Source: Dolomedes plantarius (taxonomy: Eukaryota; Arthropoda; Arachnida; Araneae; Dolomedidae). Taken from it: a stretch of 64,000 nucleotides of DNA. Below are positions 1 through 9,698 of the stretch, one piece after another; position 1 is the stretch's first letter, and each line of letters opens with the position of its first letter. The notes beneath the pieces were generated by a model. It had not been told where the DNA came from, searched no databases, and saw only the letters and a program-made list of their open reading frames with translations. The translations under genes were made by a program, and so were the position numbers. The stretch spans positions 103,844,622 to 103,908,621 of the forward strand of contig OU015495.1 in assembly GCA_907164885.2 (NCBI GenBank), written 5' to 3'.

Positions 1-999
1 ACAATTTTATCAATATACGTACACAGTACACAGTTTTTAATTTCAATTATGTTCTTCGTTACAAATTTAACGCTAACTACCAGGGTATATATATTTTTCG
101 GGCGCCAGTATAGAGTATCTATGCTCACTTCTACCCAGACTTGGGTGTATATAATTTGAAGTAGCACTCTATTTGAATTATATACAAACACAGTTTATAC
201 ATGAAATAATGTTTATTGAATTCGCTGCACATATAATTGGCTTTTACAGCAATAAGCATGCGTACTACTTGTACGGAATGTAAATACAGCTTTTAAGGAC
301 AATATATTTTTATACTCACGAACAGTAAGTCAAACCAGCAGTACTGCCACGTAAACTTCTGGCCCGTAAAGCACTAGCGCAGGATAACACCTTTTCAACC
401 TTAACAACAACTCTTTTTTTTCATTAATGACGCTGCGTGGTATTTATACTAAGCGCGTATGCCGAAATTAGCATATCTAAAGCAGCTTCTTTAATTCACT
501 CAAAAGTTCGATTCTTGTGAATCGAATCTTGTGTATACCTTACAAAATTTCACCCATGACTCTCTCAGTTACTCTTGTCTACAAAGAATTACAATATATT
601 TATAAATTAATTATGAACACAAAACAGAAAAAATGAATTTTATACACAAAACAGAATTATTTTAGACTGTCTTACAATATGATATGTACTAATACACAGG
701 ATTAAGTATCAAATTTACTACTGATCACCGAAAAATAAATTTTAATTTTTACAAATTTATATTGGAGGTCTGAAATGAGATGGAATTTGAGAGAAATAAA
801 ATGATAGCAAATAATATGTTAATACCAATGGTTAAATTTCTAAATAATATAAGTTTAAAATAACGTAAGTTTTAAATAATATAAAATTTTAAAGAATATA
901 AATTTAATATTTGATTTTAAAATATATTTTATTCATGTAGTCTTCATAAATATATGACACTGACTGAAAATTATTTTTATTATACACATAGTGTTAGAT
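1..999. other. A+T-rich flank, no gene seen
   Basis: No convincing open frame or RNA gene is visible. Part of this stretch may be the remainder of the 3' LTR of the neighbouring minus-strand BEL/Pao element, because that LTR appears to begin at 1228 and run leftward. I could not find its other end or a target-site duplication. Confidence 0.4.
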
Positions 1000-1228
1000 T
1001 TTGGGTTCTTTTCCACAAGAAATCTCACACAAAATAATTAACTCTCATAGTTTTTTAATTTTTTTATTCCTCTATTGAATAAAGCTAGCTCTTTAACTCT
1101 CTCTCTCTCAGAGCTATATACAACACTCCCCCTCTCTGGGTAGGGAGCGTCCCTCATAGGGTTGCTACATTTTTGGTATGGCGCCTTCGAAGAAGGGTTG
1201 CTACATTTTTTTGGCATCTGCCAGAACA
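1000..1228 (-). repeat. Putative start of 3' LTR of BEL/Pao element
   Basis: On the minus strand a purine/G-rich stretch (GTGGCGGTA) is followed at 1228 by TGTTCTGGCAGATGCC, which looks like a polypurine tract followed by an LTR beginning with TG. It lies just beyond the C-terminal end of the element's coding region (about 1421). A short tandem motif (GTTGCTACATTTTT with variants) is repeated between 1160 and 1227. The second LTR end was not located, so the length is unknown. Confidence 0.4.
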
Positions 1229-1420
1229 TACCGCCACGCCTTACAATGTTTTTAAACATTCAAGAAAGGTAGATTACATACACTTAATTGATTGGATATG
1301 ATACAATGGTCCAATATTGAATTATACAAATGCAAATACAAATATTAAAAAAAATTAAAATCATATGATAGCTCTTCAACAATAACACGATTAAAAAAAC
1401 AAATTAATTAATCATTAAAT

Positions 1421-1921
1421 CATGGGTAGGAGACATAACTTCGAAATTGGGTGCTTTTATTCATCCAATGCAGTTTTAACTTTGACAACTCTAACCTTTG
1501 AGTCTTTTCCAGGCTAAATCTCACAAATTCTTCCTAATGACCATTGACACGGTGGTAAGTTATCCTCCTTAACAACTACTAAGTCCCCTACCTTTGCAAT
1601 ATCCTTCTCAAATTTCCACTTGATCCTCTGTTGCAAATGGCTGAGATAATCTGAATGCCATCTTTTCCAGATTATCTGTACATTTTTGGTTAAATTTTGC
1701 CAGTGATCAAGCCTATTTCCACCAATAATTGTTAAATCAGGTTCAACTATTGATGTAATAGGTCGCCCAGTTAAAAAATGGGAAGGGGTCAAAACATTCA
1801 AATCATCAATATTAGCAGATAACGGAACAAGCGGGCGACAGTTTAACATTCCCTCCACCTGAATCAACACTGTCAGAAACTCTTCGTAAGTCATTTTTAA
1901 ATTCCCTAATACTCTCTTCAA
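1421..1921 (-). pseudogene. BEL/Pao integrase C-terminus with DUF5641
   Basis: The stretch encodes the distal part of the Pao integrase. A Glu in the context QVEGMLNCRPL fits the last acidic residue of the D,D,E catalytic triad. It is followed by the DUF5641-type tail: LTPSHFLTGRP, a WKRWHSDYLSHLQQR block, and VGDLVVVKEDNLPP. After a frameshift near 1510 the sequence continues with a typical basic end (KVRVVKVKTALDE), an in-frame stop and LCLLP. It is separated from the upstream integrase core by the MITE at 2004-2150. Family assignment is from remembered motifs; it cannot be functional as it stands. Confidence 0.8.
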
Positions 1922-2003
1922 GTAATATTTAATGGATTTTACTCCTGCCTCCCAGATACCTCGGAAATTTGGGGCTCTAGGGGGAAGGAACTTCCAATCG
2001 ATA

Positions 2004-2150
2004 GGGCCTGTTCACATAGGAGTCCGTTGCGGAGCGTTAAAGTATTGAAATATATTTAACCAATGACAAACCTCCAAACGATTAGCAAGGAAATTCTTAA
2101 CGCCTGTGATTGGTTTATTTTCGTCTCAACGTCATCTTTCCCTTAACGCT
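2004..2150. mobile_element. Palindromic MITE, copy 1, truncated
   Basis: It begins with GGGCCTGTTCACATAGGAGT and shares the interior (CCAATGACAAACCTCCAAACGATTAGCAA and so on) with copies at 6147, 19150, 28437 and 59298. The right terminal repeat is missing; the sequence diverges after TTTCCCTTAACGC. It lies inside the BEL/Pao integrase between the second catalytic Asp and the Glu, so it inserted after the retrotransposon. Confidence 0.7.
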
Positions 2151-2174
2151 AAGTTAAGGGAAACATGGTCATAA

Positions 2175-2742
2175 TTAAAAAAACTGACATCTAGATGACA
2201 TATAGTTTGCTAGAGTTTCATCTGGTAGCTTCACTAACCTTTGCAATTTTTTAAGCTCATTATTCGCGCCTACAAAGTTTTTCACGTTGTCAGTAAACAA
2301 CTTAGCGCATTTGTCCCTTCTAAATATAAATCGTTTAAGGGTAGCAATAAACGAAGTCGATGTTAAATCTGACACTACCTCCAAATGCAGCCTTAGTCAC
2401 AAAGCAAATAAATATGCATACATAAACTTTGTGATACATACCTTTCATTTGACCCTTATACTTAACATAGAAAGGGCCGCAAAAATCTGCTCCTGTAATA
2501 TTGAAGGGAAAGGTTTGCCTGACTCTTTCTCTAGGCAAATCGGCCATTAACTGATCCATTACCTGTGGATTTGCCTTAAAGCAGGTAATGCAATCATGAA
2601 CAATTCTCCTACATATGCTTCGCCCATTAATTATCCAAAACTGCTGCCTAATTTGATACAGTAAGGCTTGAGGCCCTGAATGCAAATACTTTATGTGAAA
2701 ATATTTAACAATTAACTCTGTTAATTTATGCTTGGTTGGCAA
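2175..2742 (-). pseudogene. BEL/Pao integrase zinc finger and core
   Basis: Two overlapping frames together give the integrase N-terminal HHCC zinc-binding motif (FHIKYLHSG, then HDCITC), a first catalytic-type Asp in NITGADFCGPF, and a second in LFTDNVKNFVGANN. The two parts are in different frames, joined by a frameshift near 2360-2390. The Glu of the triad lies beyond the inserted MITE in the neighbouring entry. The domain order and the TDN-x-x-NF motif are characteristic of Pao integrases. Non-functional. Confidence 0.75.
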
Positions 2743-2909
2743 TAAAATTGGAAACTTTTTCTCATAGGGTAAATTACTATTACTCAGTCTGCCTCCTACC
2801 CTTAAAATGCCATCCTTATCAACAAAGGCGTTTAGATTGTTAAGTGGGCTGGTTTTAGAGCCCTTTACATTGGTTAGCTCATCTCTGAAGGTTTGATGCT
2901 GTACTAACT

Positions 2910-3976
2910 TTACCAGATATAACTGAGCTTTTTCCAGTTCTGTGGGGCAAATGGCCCAGTCTTGCGGTCTATTACTTTGCAGTTTTCCCCAAACCTGAAA
3001 ATAAAACTCAATACCCGAATGATTTTTAAATATTTGTTACTAATATTTAGTAAGTCATTCACAGAATTATTAGTACTTATGTTTAAATTAACCACATTAG
3101 AGTCACAAGGAATTTTCAGCTCGGGAGTATGGTCATCTTTTATAACTGTCTCTGGAACTGGTGTATTGGGATACTTGTTGGTAGTCAGGTATTCGGATCC
3201 ACTCCACCAAAGTGAACAACCAGATAACTCTTGGGGGTTCAATCTTCTGGATATTAAATCAGCTGGATTCTCGTCGGATGGTACATGACGCCATTACGAC
3301 ACGTCGGTCAGTTCTTGTATTCGCAACAAATGTTTTAAGATGATAGGGTTCTTTTTTATCCATGATAGTACAATCATAGATTCGCACCATAAGAAAGTAC
3401 GCTGTATCTCAAATTGTATCGAAGATTTAATCTTTCGAATTAGCTTAGCTAATAATAAGGCTGCACAAAGATCCAACCTTGGTATTGTTGTTTTCTTTAT
3501 AAGTGATACACGAGATTTATTCGAAATTAGTTGCACTTGGATTCTTCCCTCATTCGTTATTGATTTACAATAAACAGCCGCACCGTAAGCTACTTCCGAT
3601 GCATCAGAGAACCCACGCAATTCTATCACAGCAGGATTTTCCTGCAAAATGCACTGACCAATTGTTAAGCTGTTTAGATGTTGCAGCGACTCAATAAAAT
3701 TCTTCCACTCTTGTTCTTCCTTTGATGGCAGTAAGTCAACCTAGTCAATTTTTAATAGCCAAAGCATCTGAAGCATTATTTTGCTTTAGTTATAACCGGT
3801 CCTAACAGGCCCAGAGGGTCAAACAGTCTTGCAATCGTGGAAAGAACATCTCTTTTACTATAGGAAGATTTCAAATCAGGTTTTACGTGAAATGCAAAAA
3901 ACGCCTTGTGTTTTGGTTTCCTCAGGATTAGCAAATGTATAATTTTCTTCATTGCTTTGCACAAGTGTTTTATCAT
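2910..3976 (-). pseudogene. BEL/Pao RNase H and connection region
   Basis: The minus-strand frame at 3294-3647 begins with GFSDASEVAYGAAVYCKS, the first catalytic block of the Pao RNase H. It continues with TIPRLDLCAALLLAKLI and FLWCESMIVLSWIKK. Downstream (2910-3242) NPQELSGCSLWWSGSEYL is the conserved block that precedes the integrase. Upstream (3776-3976) is the RDVLSTIARLFDPLGLLGPV linker between RT and RNase H. These three pieces are in different frames, so several indels have occurred. Confidence 0.75.
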
Positions 3977-5415
3977 TACTGCACCATTTATGTAAAGACA
4001 TTCCTTCCTTTTTAAACATTCCCACTAATTGTTTTTGAAGCTCTTCTGCCTCATTCAAAGTTCTTGCACCACTAAGTATATCATCTCTATATACATGTCT
4101 CTCAACACGACCTGAGCTGCTAATGGAAAGTGGTGGGCTTCATCTATAGCCAGGGTCTTTTTATCACATGGGCAAATCGGGACTTTTCCCAGGGCCCCCT
4201 GATGCTAGGGGCCCCCCAAACCCCCTTGGTGTATGCACCTAGTGCTTCTAATAGTATGTGTAGCCCATGGATAGTTCTTATTTTTATAAATGTTCGTAAG
4301 AGGGGGGCCCCAAATAGCATCTGCCCAGGGGCCCCCAGCGTCCATAATCGGGCCCTGTCTATAGCTAGTTGTTTCAACGTTCGCGTAGCCAAAAATGGAG
4401 CGCTAGTGGTGCCGTAAGTGACTGTGTTTAACTCGTATGTTTTTATTGGTTCATCTATTTCCTCTTTCCATACGATTCGTCGTAAACTGCTCTGATCTGG
4501 TTGAATCCATATCATGCGGTACATCTTCTGAACGTCCGCAGTGAATGCAAAAATGTGAGTTCTGAATCGAATCATTATCGAAAGGAGGTCATCTTGCACC
4601 CCTCCATTATATTGTAGAGAATTTAACGAAGTTCCATTGGTTGTTACAGAAGAAGCATTAAAAACTACCCGAAGTGGTGTAGTATTACTCTCTGGACGAT
4701 ATACGTCTAAATGGGGTATAAAATACAAACCCTCTTCTTCATTATCTGTAACCTCAGTCATATGACCCATTTCTTTGTATTTGGCCAAAAAGTTTTTATA
4801 CAACTCTAAATAAGAAGGCTCTAGTTTCAGTTTATTCCATAAGGAATTAAGTCTTCTAACAGCAATGGCTCTAATAGATCTGCCTAAGCACACTGGATCT
4901 TCCTTTAGGGGCATTTTCACTATATATTTCCCTGTTTCATCTTTCGTATGGCTTTCCAAAATGTGCTCCTCACAAATTACAGTTTCTTTATTTTTTATCG
5001 GCTCTGATTCGATATTCTCAATTTCCCAAAAACGTCTCAATAGTTTCTCTAAATCAACGCTATCTTTAATAAGACCACAATGTATCTTATTTACATTAGA
5101 AGTTAGTACATTTCCACTAACAATATATCCAAAGACTGAATTTTGCAAAATCAATTTAGTGTCTAAGGGGTGTATTTGACCAGGAATTAAATTCTCGTAC
5201 AATATTTCAGCTCCCAATAATGCATCTATGTTACCGGGTACATAAAAATTTTCATCCGCTAATTTTATTTTGGTAAATCCCTGTTTGTTTACATTCAGGC
5301 GTTCCGAAGGTACGAACGAATCTGTTATTCGCGGTACGATTAAAAGATCTAGATTTGTTTGGAAACTCATATCTGCATTCGTTAACGTTGCATTAACCTT
5401 TGACCTCACATTCAT
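3876..5415 (-). pseudogene. BEL/Pao reverse transcriptase, broken by hAT MITE
   Basis: The long minus-strand frame (4144-5415) covers the end of the protease region and the RT fingers and palm, with VFNASSVTTNGTSLN and FAFTADVQKMYRMIW (first catalytic Asp). The frame then runs into an inserted hAT MITE (4151-4357). On the other side of the insertion the RT resumes with a YRDDILSGA block near 4070-4100. This is the YxDD catalytic box, with Arg where Val is more usual. The tail continues as LNEAEELQKQL at 3876-4058. Frame breaks make it inactive. Confidence 0.8.
4151..4357. mobile_element. hAT MITE with perfect 8-bp TSD
   Basis: The element starts CAGGGTC and ends GGCCCTG. It is flanked on both sides by TCTATAGC (4143-4150 and 4358-4365). 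An 8-bp duplication and CAGGG ends are diagnostic of hAT transposons. The 207-bp interior is unusually G+C-rich (runs of GGGGCCCC) compared with the host retrotransposon and has no transposase. It interrupts the reverse transcriptase of the BEL/Pao element. Confidence 0.85.
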
Positions 5416-5427
5416 CGAAATATCGTT

Positions 5428-6615
5428 TCAACCTGAAAAAACTCTATTTATATTTCCTTTCCTTAATCCTATCTTTTCGGCGCATGAAAGAGTGATCAAA
5501 TTACACATTGATCCCGAATCCATTAAGCATCGCAATTTTTGAGTATTACCCCTCTCATCCTTAATAAAACAGTTAATTGTACTCAGAAAAACGATTTTAC
5601 CGCTGTCATCACTTCTCGTTGTAAATAATTTATTAGGTGACTCACTGCTTGTTGCTGGCATAAACTCTGCAGAGAACGGCGAAAGATTTTGCCCTTCATT
5701 GAAAGAATTACTAGTCTCTTGGTTCCCAACATAGTCCGCTCTAACCTCATTCTTTTTGTCAGACTGGTCTGCACTTTTCTCTTGCGAAAAATAAAGCGTA
5801 TAGTGATGTGATTTTAGACAATAAGTACACCCGTACTTCGATTTACATACCGCAATTTTATGCTGAGCAAGACAATTGAAACATAATTTATTATTTTTAA
5901 CTACATTTAATCTCTCATTAACTGAAAATTGTTTATAATTAGTGCATCGATATAAAGGGTGGGATTCTGAGCATAATATGGATTTATAATTTTTCATATC
6001 AGAAAAAAACACTTTCGACACATTTTTTGAATTTGGGTATCTACGAGATGCATTATAATTCTCTGACGGTTTTCCTCTCGAAGTTGTATATAGATCGACT
6101 GCCTGGGATAATTGAAAAGGGTTAAACCAACCATCTGCTTCTCTTAGGGCCTGTTCACATAGGAGTCCGTTGCGTTGCGTTAAGGAAAAGATGACGTTAA
6201 GACGAAAATAAACCAATCATAGGCCTCCAAACGATTATCAATGAAATTTTTAACGCCTATGATTGGTTTATTTTCGTCTCAACGTCATCTTTCCCTTAAC
6301 GCGACGCAACGGACTCCTATGTGAACAGGCTCTTTTACTAATATGGGATGCGGTCTCTTTATCTAGAGTCTGGAATATTTTATCCGATACAATTAGTTGG
6401 TTTAAAGTTTTAAAATCTGAGACCTTTCTCAATTTTAAATTGTACTCCCAACTAGTTGATAAACGCGACGAAAACTGAACACAAGTTTCGCCTTGCTGAC
6501 GAGTTGCTTTTCGAAACTGCTCTAAACAAGCTTGTGGCGTTGCCTCAAATTCCCGTAAAATTAAAAAGTTACTTATAAAAGTAACTTTAGTAGGACATAA
6601 AAAATTAAGTTTCAA
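5428..6615 (-). pseudogene. BEL/Pao gag zinc-knuckle region and protease
   Basis: The frame at 5428-6216 has the Pao gag cysteine-histidine array (LCFNCLAQHKIAVCKSKYGC, then TYCLKSHH) followed by LRCLMDSGSMCNLI, an aspartic-protease DSG active-site motif. The frame at 6268-6615 is an upstream gag fragment (ACLEQFRKATRQQGETCVQF, SDKIFQTLDKE) split from it by the palindromic MITE at 6147-6332. Gag is truncated at its N-terminus near 6615. Frame breaks make it non-functional. Confidence 0.75.
6147..6332. mobile_element. Palindromic MITE, copy 2, full length
   Basis: This is an almost perfect inverted repeat of about 186 bp, with GGGCCTGTTCACATAGGAGT at the left and its complement at the right. 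The whole transcript could fold into one long hairpin. It is inserted in gag of the BEL/Pao element. The bases next to the termini (TTA left, TTT right) are compatible with a 3-bp TWA-type target but do not prove it. The short open frames read across it are artefacts of the repeat. Confidence 0.85.
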
Positions 6616-6851
6616 AAAGTATATCTATGAAAATCATAATTTATTTTTATAAAAACTTTTCTGCTTCAGTTGGATTTTCATTAAAAATATCTTCTTCAAT
6701 AATTAATCCAGAATTGTTTGTGTTCACATTCTTTAACATATATTTTTAATACTGCAAGAAAGAAAGAAAGAAAAAATGTTTTAATAAAAGGCTTTATTGA
6801 ATACAAAATCATAAAATTTCCCCCACACAATTTTCTTTTTGTTTTGAACTC
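6333..6851. other. Gag remnant then A+T-rich spacer with a poly(A) signal
   Basis: After the truncated gag end at 6615 the sequence is A+T-rich with a small GAAA repeat near 6750-6770. On the minus strand an AATAAA lies at about 6797, roughly 55 bases past the stop codon of the DUF4806-like exon at 6852. It could serve as that gene's polyadenylation signal. Confidence 0.4.
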
Positions 6852-6933
6852 CTAGCATTTGCATGCCTTAACCAGTCTTTGACAACTGGTTTCAATTTCT
6901 GAGTCAGTCACCTGCTTGTACAATGGATTTCTC
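6852..6933 (-). CDS. Candidate last exon of a DUF4806-like gene
   Basis: On the minus strand an acceptor (GTGCAGCTAG at 6934 and beyond) is followed by an open frame encoding RNPLYKQVTDSEIETSCQRL and then VKACKC before a TAG at 6852. Joined to the exon at 7314-7444 the frame is continuous. The combined 70 or so residues resemble the C-terminal half of DUF4806 domains (basic, with an E-x-x-I-x-x-W/L-type end). No function is known for this family. The 5' exons were not found with confidence. It could be a gene fragment or part of a transposon-linked ORF. Confidence 0.4.
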
Positions 6934-7080
6934 CTAGCTGCACCTAGAAGTACAATAAATACATTTTTAATTCGTTAGAAAATATCACTAGGTTTACCTT
7001 AATATCGTTCACATTTTGTGAGATGGTTTTTAACTTAATGCATACTCGTAATATGCACACATTTAATATAAGTAAAATAT

Positions 7081-7086
<6 letters not shown>

Positions 7087-7156
<70 letters not shown>
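7087..7156. repeat. (TA)n microsatellite
   Basis: An uninterrupted run of TA dinucleotides about 70 bp long, lying in what would be the last intron of the DUF4806-like gene. Confidence 0.95.
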
Positions 7157-7163
<7 letters not shown>

Positions 7164-7313
7164 TCTAAAAATGAAACATAATTTTAGGTAGAAATAAAAA
7201 TAGCTAAACTCAAAGGTTGAAAACAATTTAAATTCTAAATAGACATATTAATGAAATAATAAAGAAAAAATTTGAATAATTGCTTACTAAATATAAGATG
7301 ATGAATTTTTAAC

Positions 7314-7444
7314 TTGCAGAAAGCTTTTTCTTTTGCGCCCAACCAGCTAAATTTTGTTGTTAATTCATTCGTCAGTATTTTTGACAGCATCCGCTGTACC
7401 TTGTTTCTCAGACTTATGCCACTAGTCTGAGTAATTACTTCATA
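7314..7444 (-). CDS. Candidate internal exon of a DUF4806-like gene
   Basis: On the minus strand a polypyrimidine tract and AG (7445-7446) precede an open stretch encoding YEVITQTSGISLRNKVQRML and SKILTNELTTKFSWLGAKEK. It ends at a GT donor (7313-7312) in phase 2, and the frame is completed by the exon at 6852-6933. The amphipathic L-x-x-K-V-x-x-M-L-x-x-I-L-T-x-x-L pattern and SWLGxKEK resemble DUF4806 proteins. An additional upstream exon may lie between about 7610 and 7740, but its phase does not fit simply. Confidence 0.45.
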
Positions 7445-7780
7445 CTAAAAAAAAAAATTTAAACTTAGAATATAAATATGAATTCACAAAACATACACAA
7501 TATATTTACTAGAATATATTTCATAACATTCAAAAACTTGTCTATTAAAATGAACAATTAGTTGAAATAATAACATTAATAATTTACAATTTTTTTTCCA
7601 AATAAAGCCATAGGGAAAAAAATGAACAATTAATGTTAATTCTATACCATAAACTTCTATGAACTCGAATAGGAAAATATTGCTGATCTACAATTTCACT
7701 GGTATTTTCAGTAAATTTCTCTTCAGGCAATCTTTTAATTTTGTGAGTGTGTATTTTATATTAAGTCTGCTCTAAAATAT

Positions 7781-8075
7781 TTACCTTACTAAAGAGTAAT
7801 AATAAAATAATATACTATCCAACAGTTCTTTGGTGTCATTATTGTGTAGCTCCTGCTCAAGCTTTGAAAGATACTCCATCGTTTGATCCGGTTCAGATTT
7901 TTGGGCAATTAATGCGGTTTTCATTTCTTTCAATTTACATTTTCTTAAATTGCTGTTAGGAGGATATTCAGTATCATATATTTTAAGAACTGTTGTGAAA
8001 TGCCGTTCTATGTTGCATTTTTTTCCCAAGAGTAACTAATGAACCACAAATCAGATAAATACATTTCTTCTTAAA
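7781..8075 (-). pseudogene. BED/C2H2 zinc-finger piece of a hAT-type transposase
   Basis: Read on the minus strand from about 8075, the frame has a CxxC (YLICGS), then KKCNIERHFTTV, a spaced Cys/His pattern of a BED-like zinc finger. It continues as YDTEYPPNSNLRKCKLKEMK. This arrangement is typical of the N-terminus of ZBED/GTF2I-repeat-like hAT transposases and genes domesticated from them. No catalytic core follows, and a splice-donor-like GTAAAT ends the frame near 7788. It may be a relic or a host exon; I cannot decide which. Confidence 0.4.
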
Positions 8076-9270
8076 ATGTATAAAAAAAATATTTCTTTTC
8101 CCATTCTTTATGAAAATTATAGTTGTATACACGTTATTTCTTTGGTTCCTGTGCTGACATGATTAGGGTAACTTCAAAGTAATTGCTAATATATAATAAT
8201 GACTAACATAATTAGAACAATATTTTTATACCTAGATGAAACCACTTGTTAGTTCATGCACAACTTCTGATAAATAAAAGTTCTGTATATAAACGTATTC
8301 CAAACTCAACGAATCTAGAATTAGTAGAGGCATATGCTTCTACTAATTATGATTTCTGCAGTCAATAGCAAAACAAAGCTTATTTAAATAAAGTGTGAGG
8401 TAATAAATTCAGTTTTGTACTGAACGTAAACTAGTTTTACGATAAATTGTATTTAGTTTTTATGGAAATATAAAATACTTTTGAAACAAATACTTTGGTT
8501 GTACAATAATACTTCTAGATACACGTTGCATAAAAAATGATAAATATATTATTAAAATGATCATTTTCAAAGTATTTCGAAATACTTTCGATAATCGCGA
8601 CGGAAGAATTCTAATCCAGAAACATAAATAACCCATGAAAATTATAGCTTCCGGCCGTTCATTGCCTAGCGAGATATTGATCGCCGAAACAGAGATAAAT
8701 TTGAGATGTACAAAAGCATTCGCACTTGGCGACAAACAGCCAACTTTGTGCTAAATGTTTGCGCACAAAGCGTAAAACAGCCGATTTCCAAAGAAACCTT
8801 TCAATTTTCTTTAAATATTGCGTTTGGAACAAGGTTAATTGTATTTTTAAAATTAAGTTGACGTTCTTTGGTATACATTTCCAGAGGTTTCACGAGTTTA
8901 AAAATATTGGATTTGATGTAAAAAATCGTCGAAATTTTCCTTTATGAACGTTAACACGGGAACAGTTAGTTCTGGCCTCCAAAGCTGAAAATGGCGTCGC
9001 ACTCCGATAGTGTATAGGAGTTTTTAATTTCCTCTTAGTAAGAGTTACAGTTATCAAAACAAACAAAACAAAACTGTTCGCATTTTTCGTTAAATATGAA
9101 AAATTCAGTTTGATGTTATAAGAGATAATATAGTTGAATAAGAAAATAGCAGTTCTGTGGGTATAAAACTGAAAAAAATAATGTAAAATTTAAATGTATC
9201 CAAGGAAGCACGAACACAAAACAGCTGTGCGATTGAAACGTGTTTGTTGACACGCTGGCAGACTTTGAGT
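8076..9270. other. Distal Xbp1 upstream region
   Basis: No gene is recognised. A YY1-like motif (AAAATGGCGTC) lies at 8988-8998. The same ATG (8991) opens a tiny frame MASHSDSV followed by a stop, which would be an upstream ORF only if transcription starts above it. The remainder is A+T-rich. Confidence 0.4.
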
Positions 9271-9276
9271 AGATGA

Positions 9277-9284
9277 TGACGTAA
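9277..9284 (+). promoter_or_regulatory. CRE/UPRE-like TGACGTAA
   Basis: TGACGTAA, about 150 bases before the Xbp1 start codon, shares the TGACGT core bound by ATF6/XBP1/CREB-type bZIP factors. It lacks the GG of a canonical UPRE (TGACGTGG). It lies close to the CARE-like and ERSE motifs, which supports but does not prove a regulatory role. Confidence 0.45.
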
Positions 9285-9290
9285 ATGCTA

Positions 9291-9298
9291 TGATGCAA
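9291..9298 (+). promoter_or_regulatory. CARE-like TGATGCAA (possible ATF4 site)
   Basis: TGATGCAA matches the TGATGxAA core of C/EBP-ATF response elements, the site used by ATF4 in the integrated stress response. It lies 7 bases after the CRE-like site and 22 bases before the ERSE. An 8-bp match can occur by chance. Confidence 0.4.
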
Positions 9299-9319
9299 GT
9301 TAGTCGCAAATTGCATCGA

Positions 9320-9338
9320 CCAATGATATCTCGCCACG
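9320..9338 (+). promoter_or_regulatory. ER stress response element (ERSE)
   Basis: CCAAT (9320-9324), nine bases, then CCACG (9334-9338) is an exact match to the ERSE consensus CCAAT-N9-CCACG. This element is bound by NF-Y together with ATF6 or XBP1. It lies about 95 bases upstream of the Xbp1 ATG. In vertebrates the XBP1 promoter itself carries an ERSE, so this site suggests the same stress-induced autoregulation here. Confidence 0.8.
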
Positions 9339-9432
9339 CAGGACCGATTTCCTTCATTCTGGTGTTTTCCTTGTCGGCGGACGAACGCGTCCTTTTGTCG
9401 GAGTTCTGTGTAATTCAAGTATTATATTTAAA

Positions 9433-9698
9433 ATGCCTCAATTAAAAAAATTATCAAAATTATCCGTGTTGCCTAGTAGTATATTACCAAAAATTGACTT
9501 GGGTTTAGAAAGCGTCCTTTCATCTTACAAATTATCACAACAGGAATATTCACCATACTTACAATTGTACTCCGACATGAAAGCGTCCCCTTCTTTAACG
9601 AGCGAGGCTGAAAGTGACGGAGAGGATTCCATACCTCCGAAACCAAGAAAAAGACAGCGGCTTGACCATCTTTCTCAGGAAGAGAAAATAATGCGAAG
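9433..9698 (+). CDS. Xbp1: Xbp1 coding exon 1
   Basis: It encodes residues 1-88 plus two bases: an N-terminal segment with a Ser/Glu/Asp-rich patch (SLTSEAESDGEDS), then the basic KPRKRQRLDHLSQEEK block that precedes the bZIP. The true end is the GT donor at 9699 (phase 2). Reading on gives an immediate TAA. Confidence 0.95.

Larger units (their letters stand above)
1229..6615 (-). mobile_element. Degenerate BEL/Pao LTR retrotransposon
   Basis: Reading leftward on the minus strand, pieces occur in the order gag with zinc knuckles, aspartic protease, reverse transcriptase, RNase H, integrase zinc finger, integrase core and DUF5641. This is the order of BEL/Pao (Pao-clade) elements. The reading frame is broken by many frameshifts and stops and by three later insertions (2004-2150, 4151-4357, 6147-6332). 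The gag N-terminus ends abruptly at 6615 and no 5' LTR was recognised, so the copy is 5'-truncated. It is an old, immobile copy. Confidence 0.85.

Noticed and set aside
4144..4370. RT frame continuing into an Arg/Pro/Gly-rich tail
   Set aside because: The tail is the inserted hAT MITE; the true RT resumes beyond it.
6147..6478. Frames beginning MVYFRLNVIFSL or MVYFRLNVIFPL (also at 28132-28509)
   Set aside because: They start inside the palindromic MITE; the shared N-terminus is the repeat, not a protein family.
8991..9017. Tiny frame MASHSDSV as an upstream ORF of Xbp1
   Set aside because: It lies above the ERSE and so probably upstream of the transcription start; kept only as a note.
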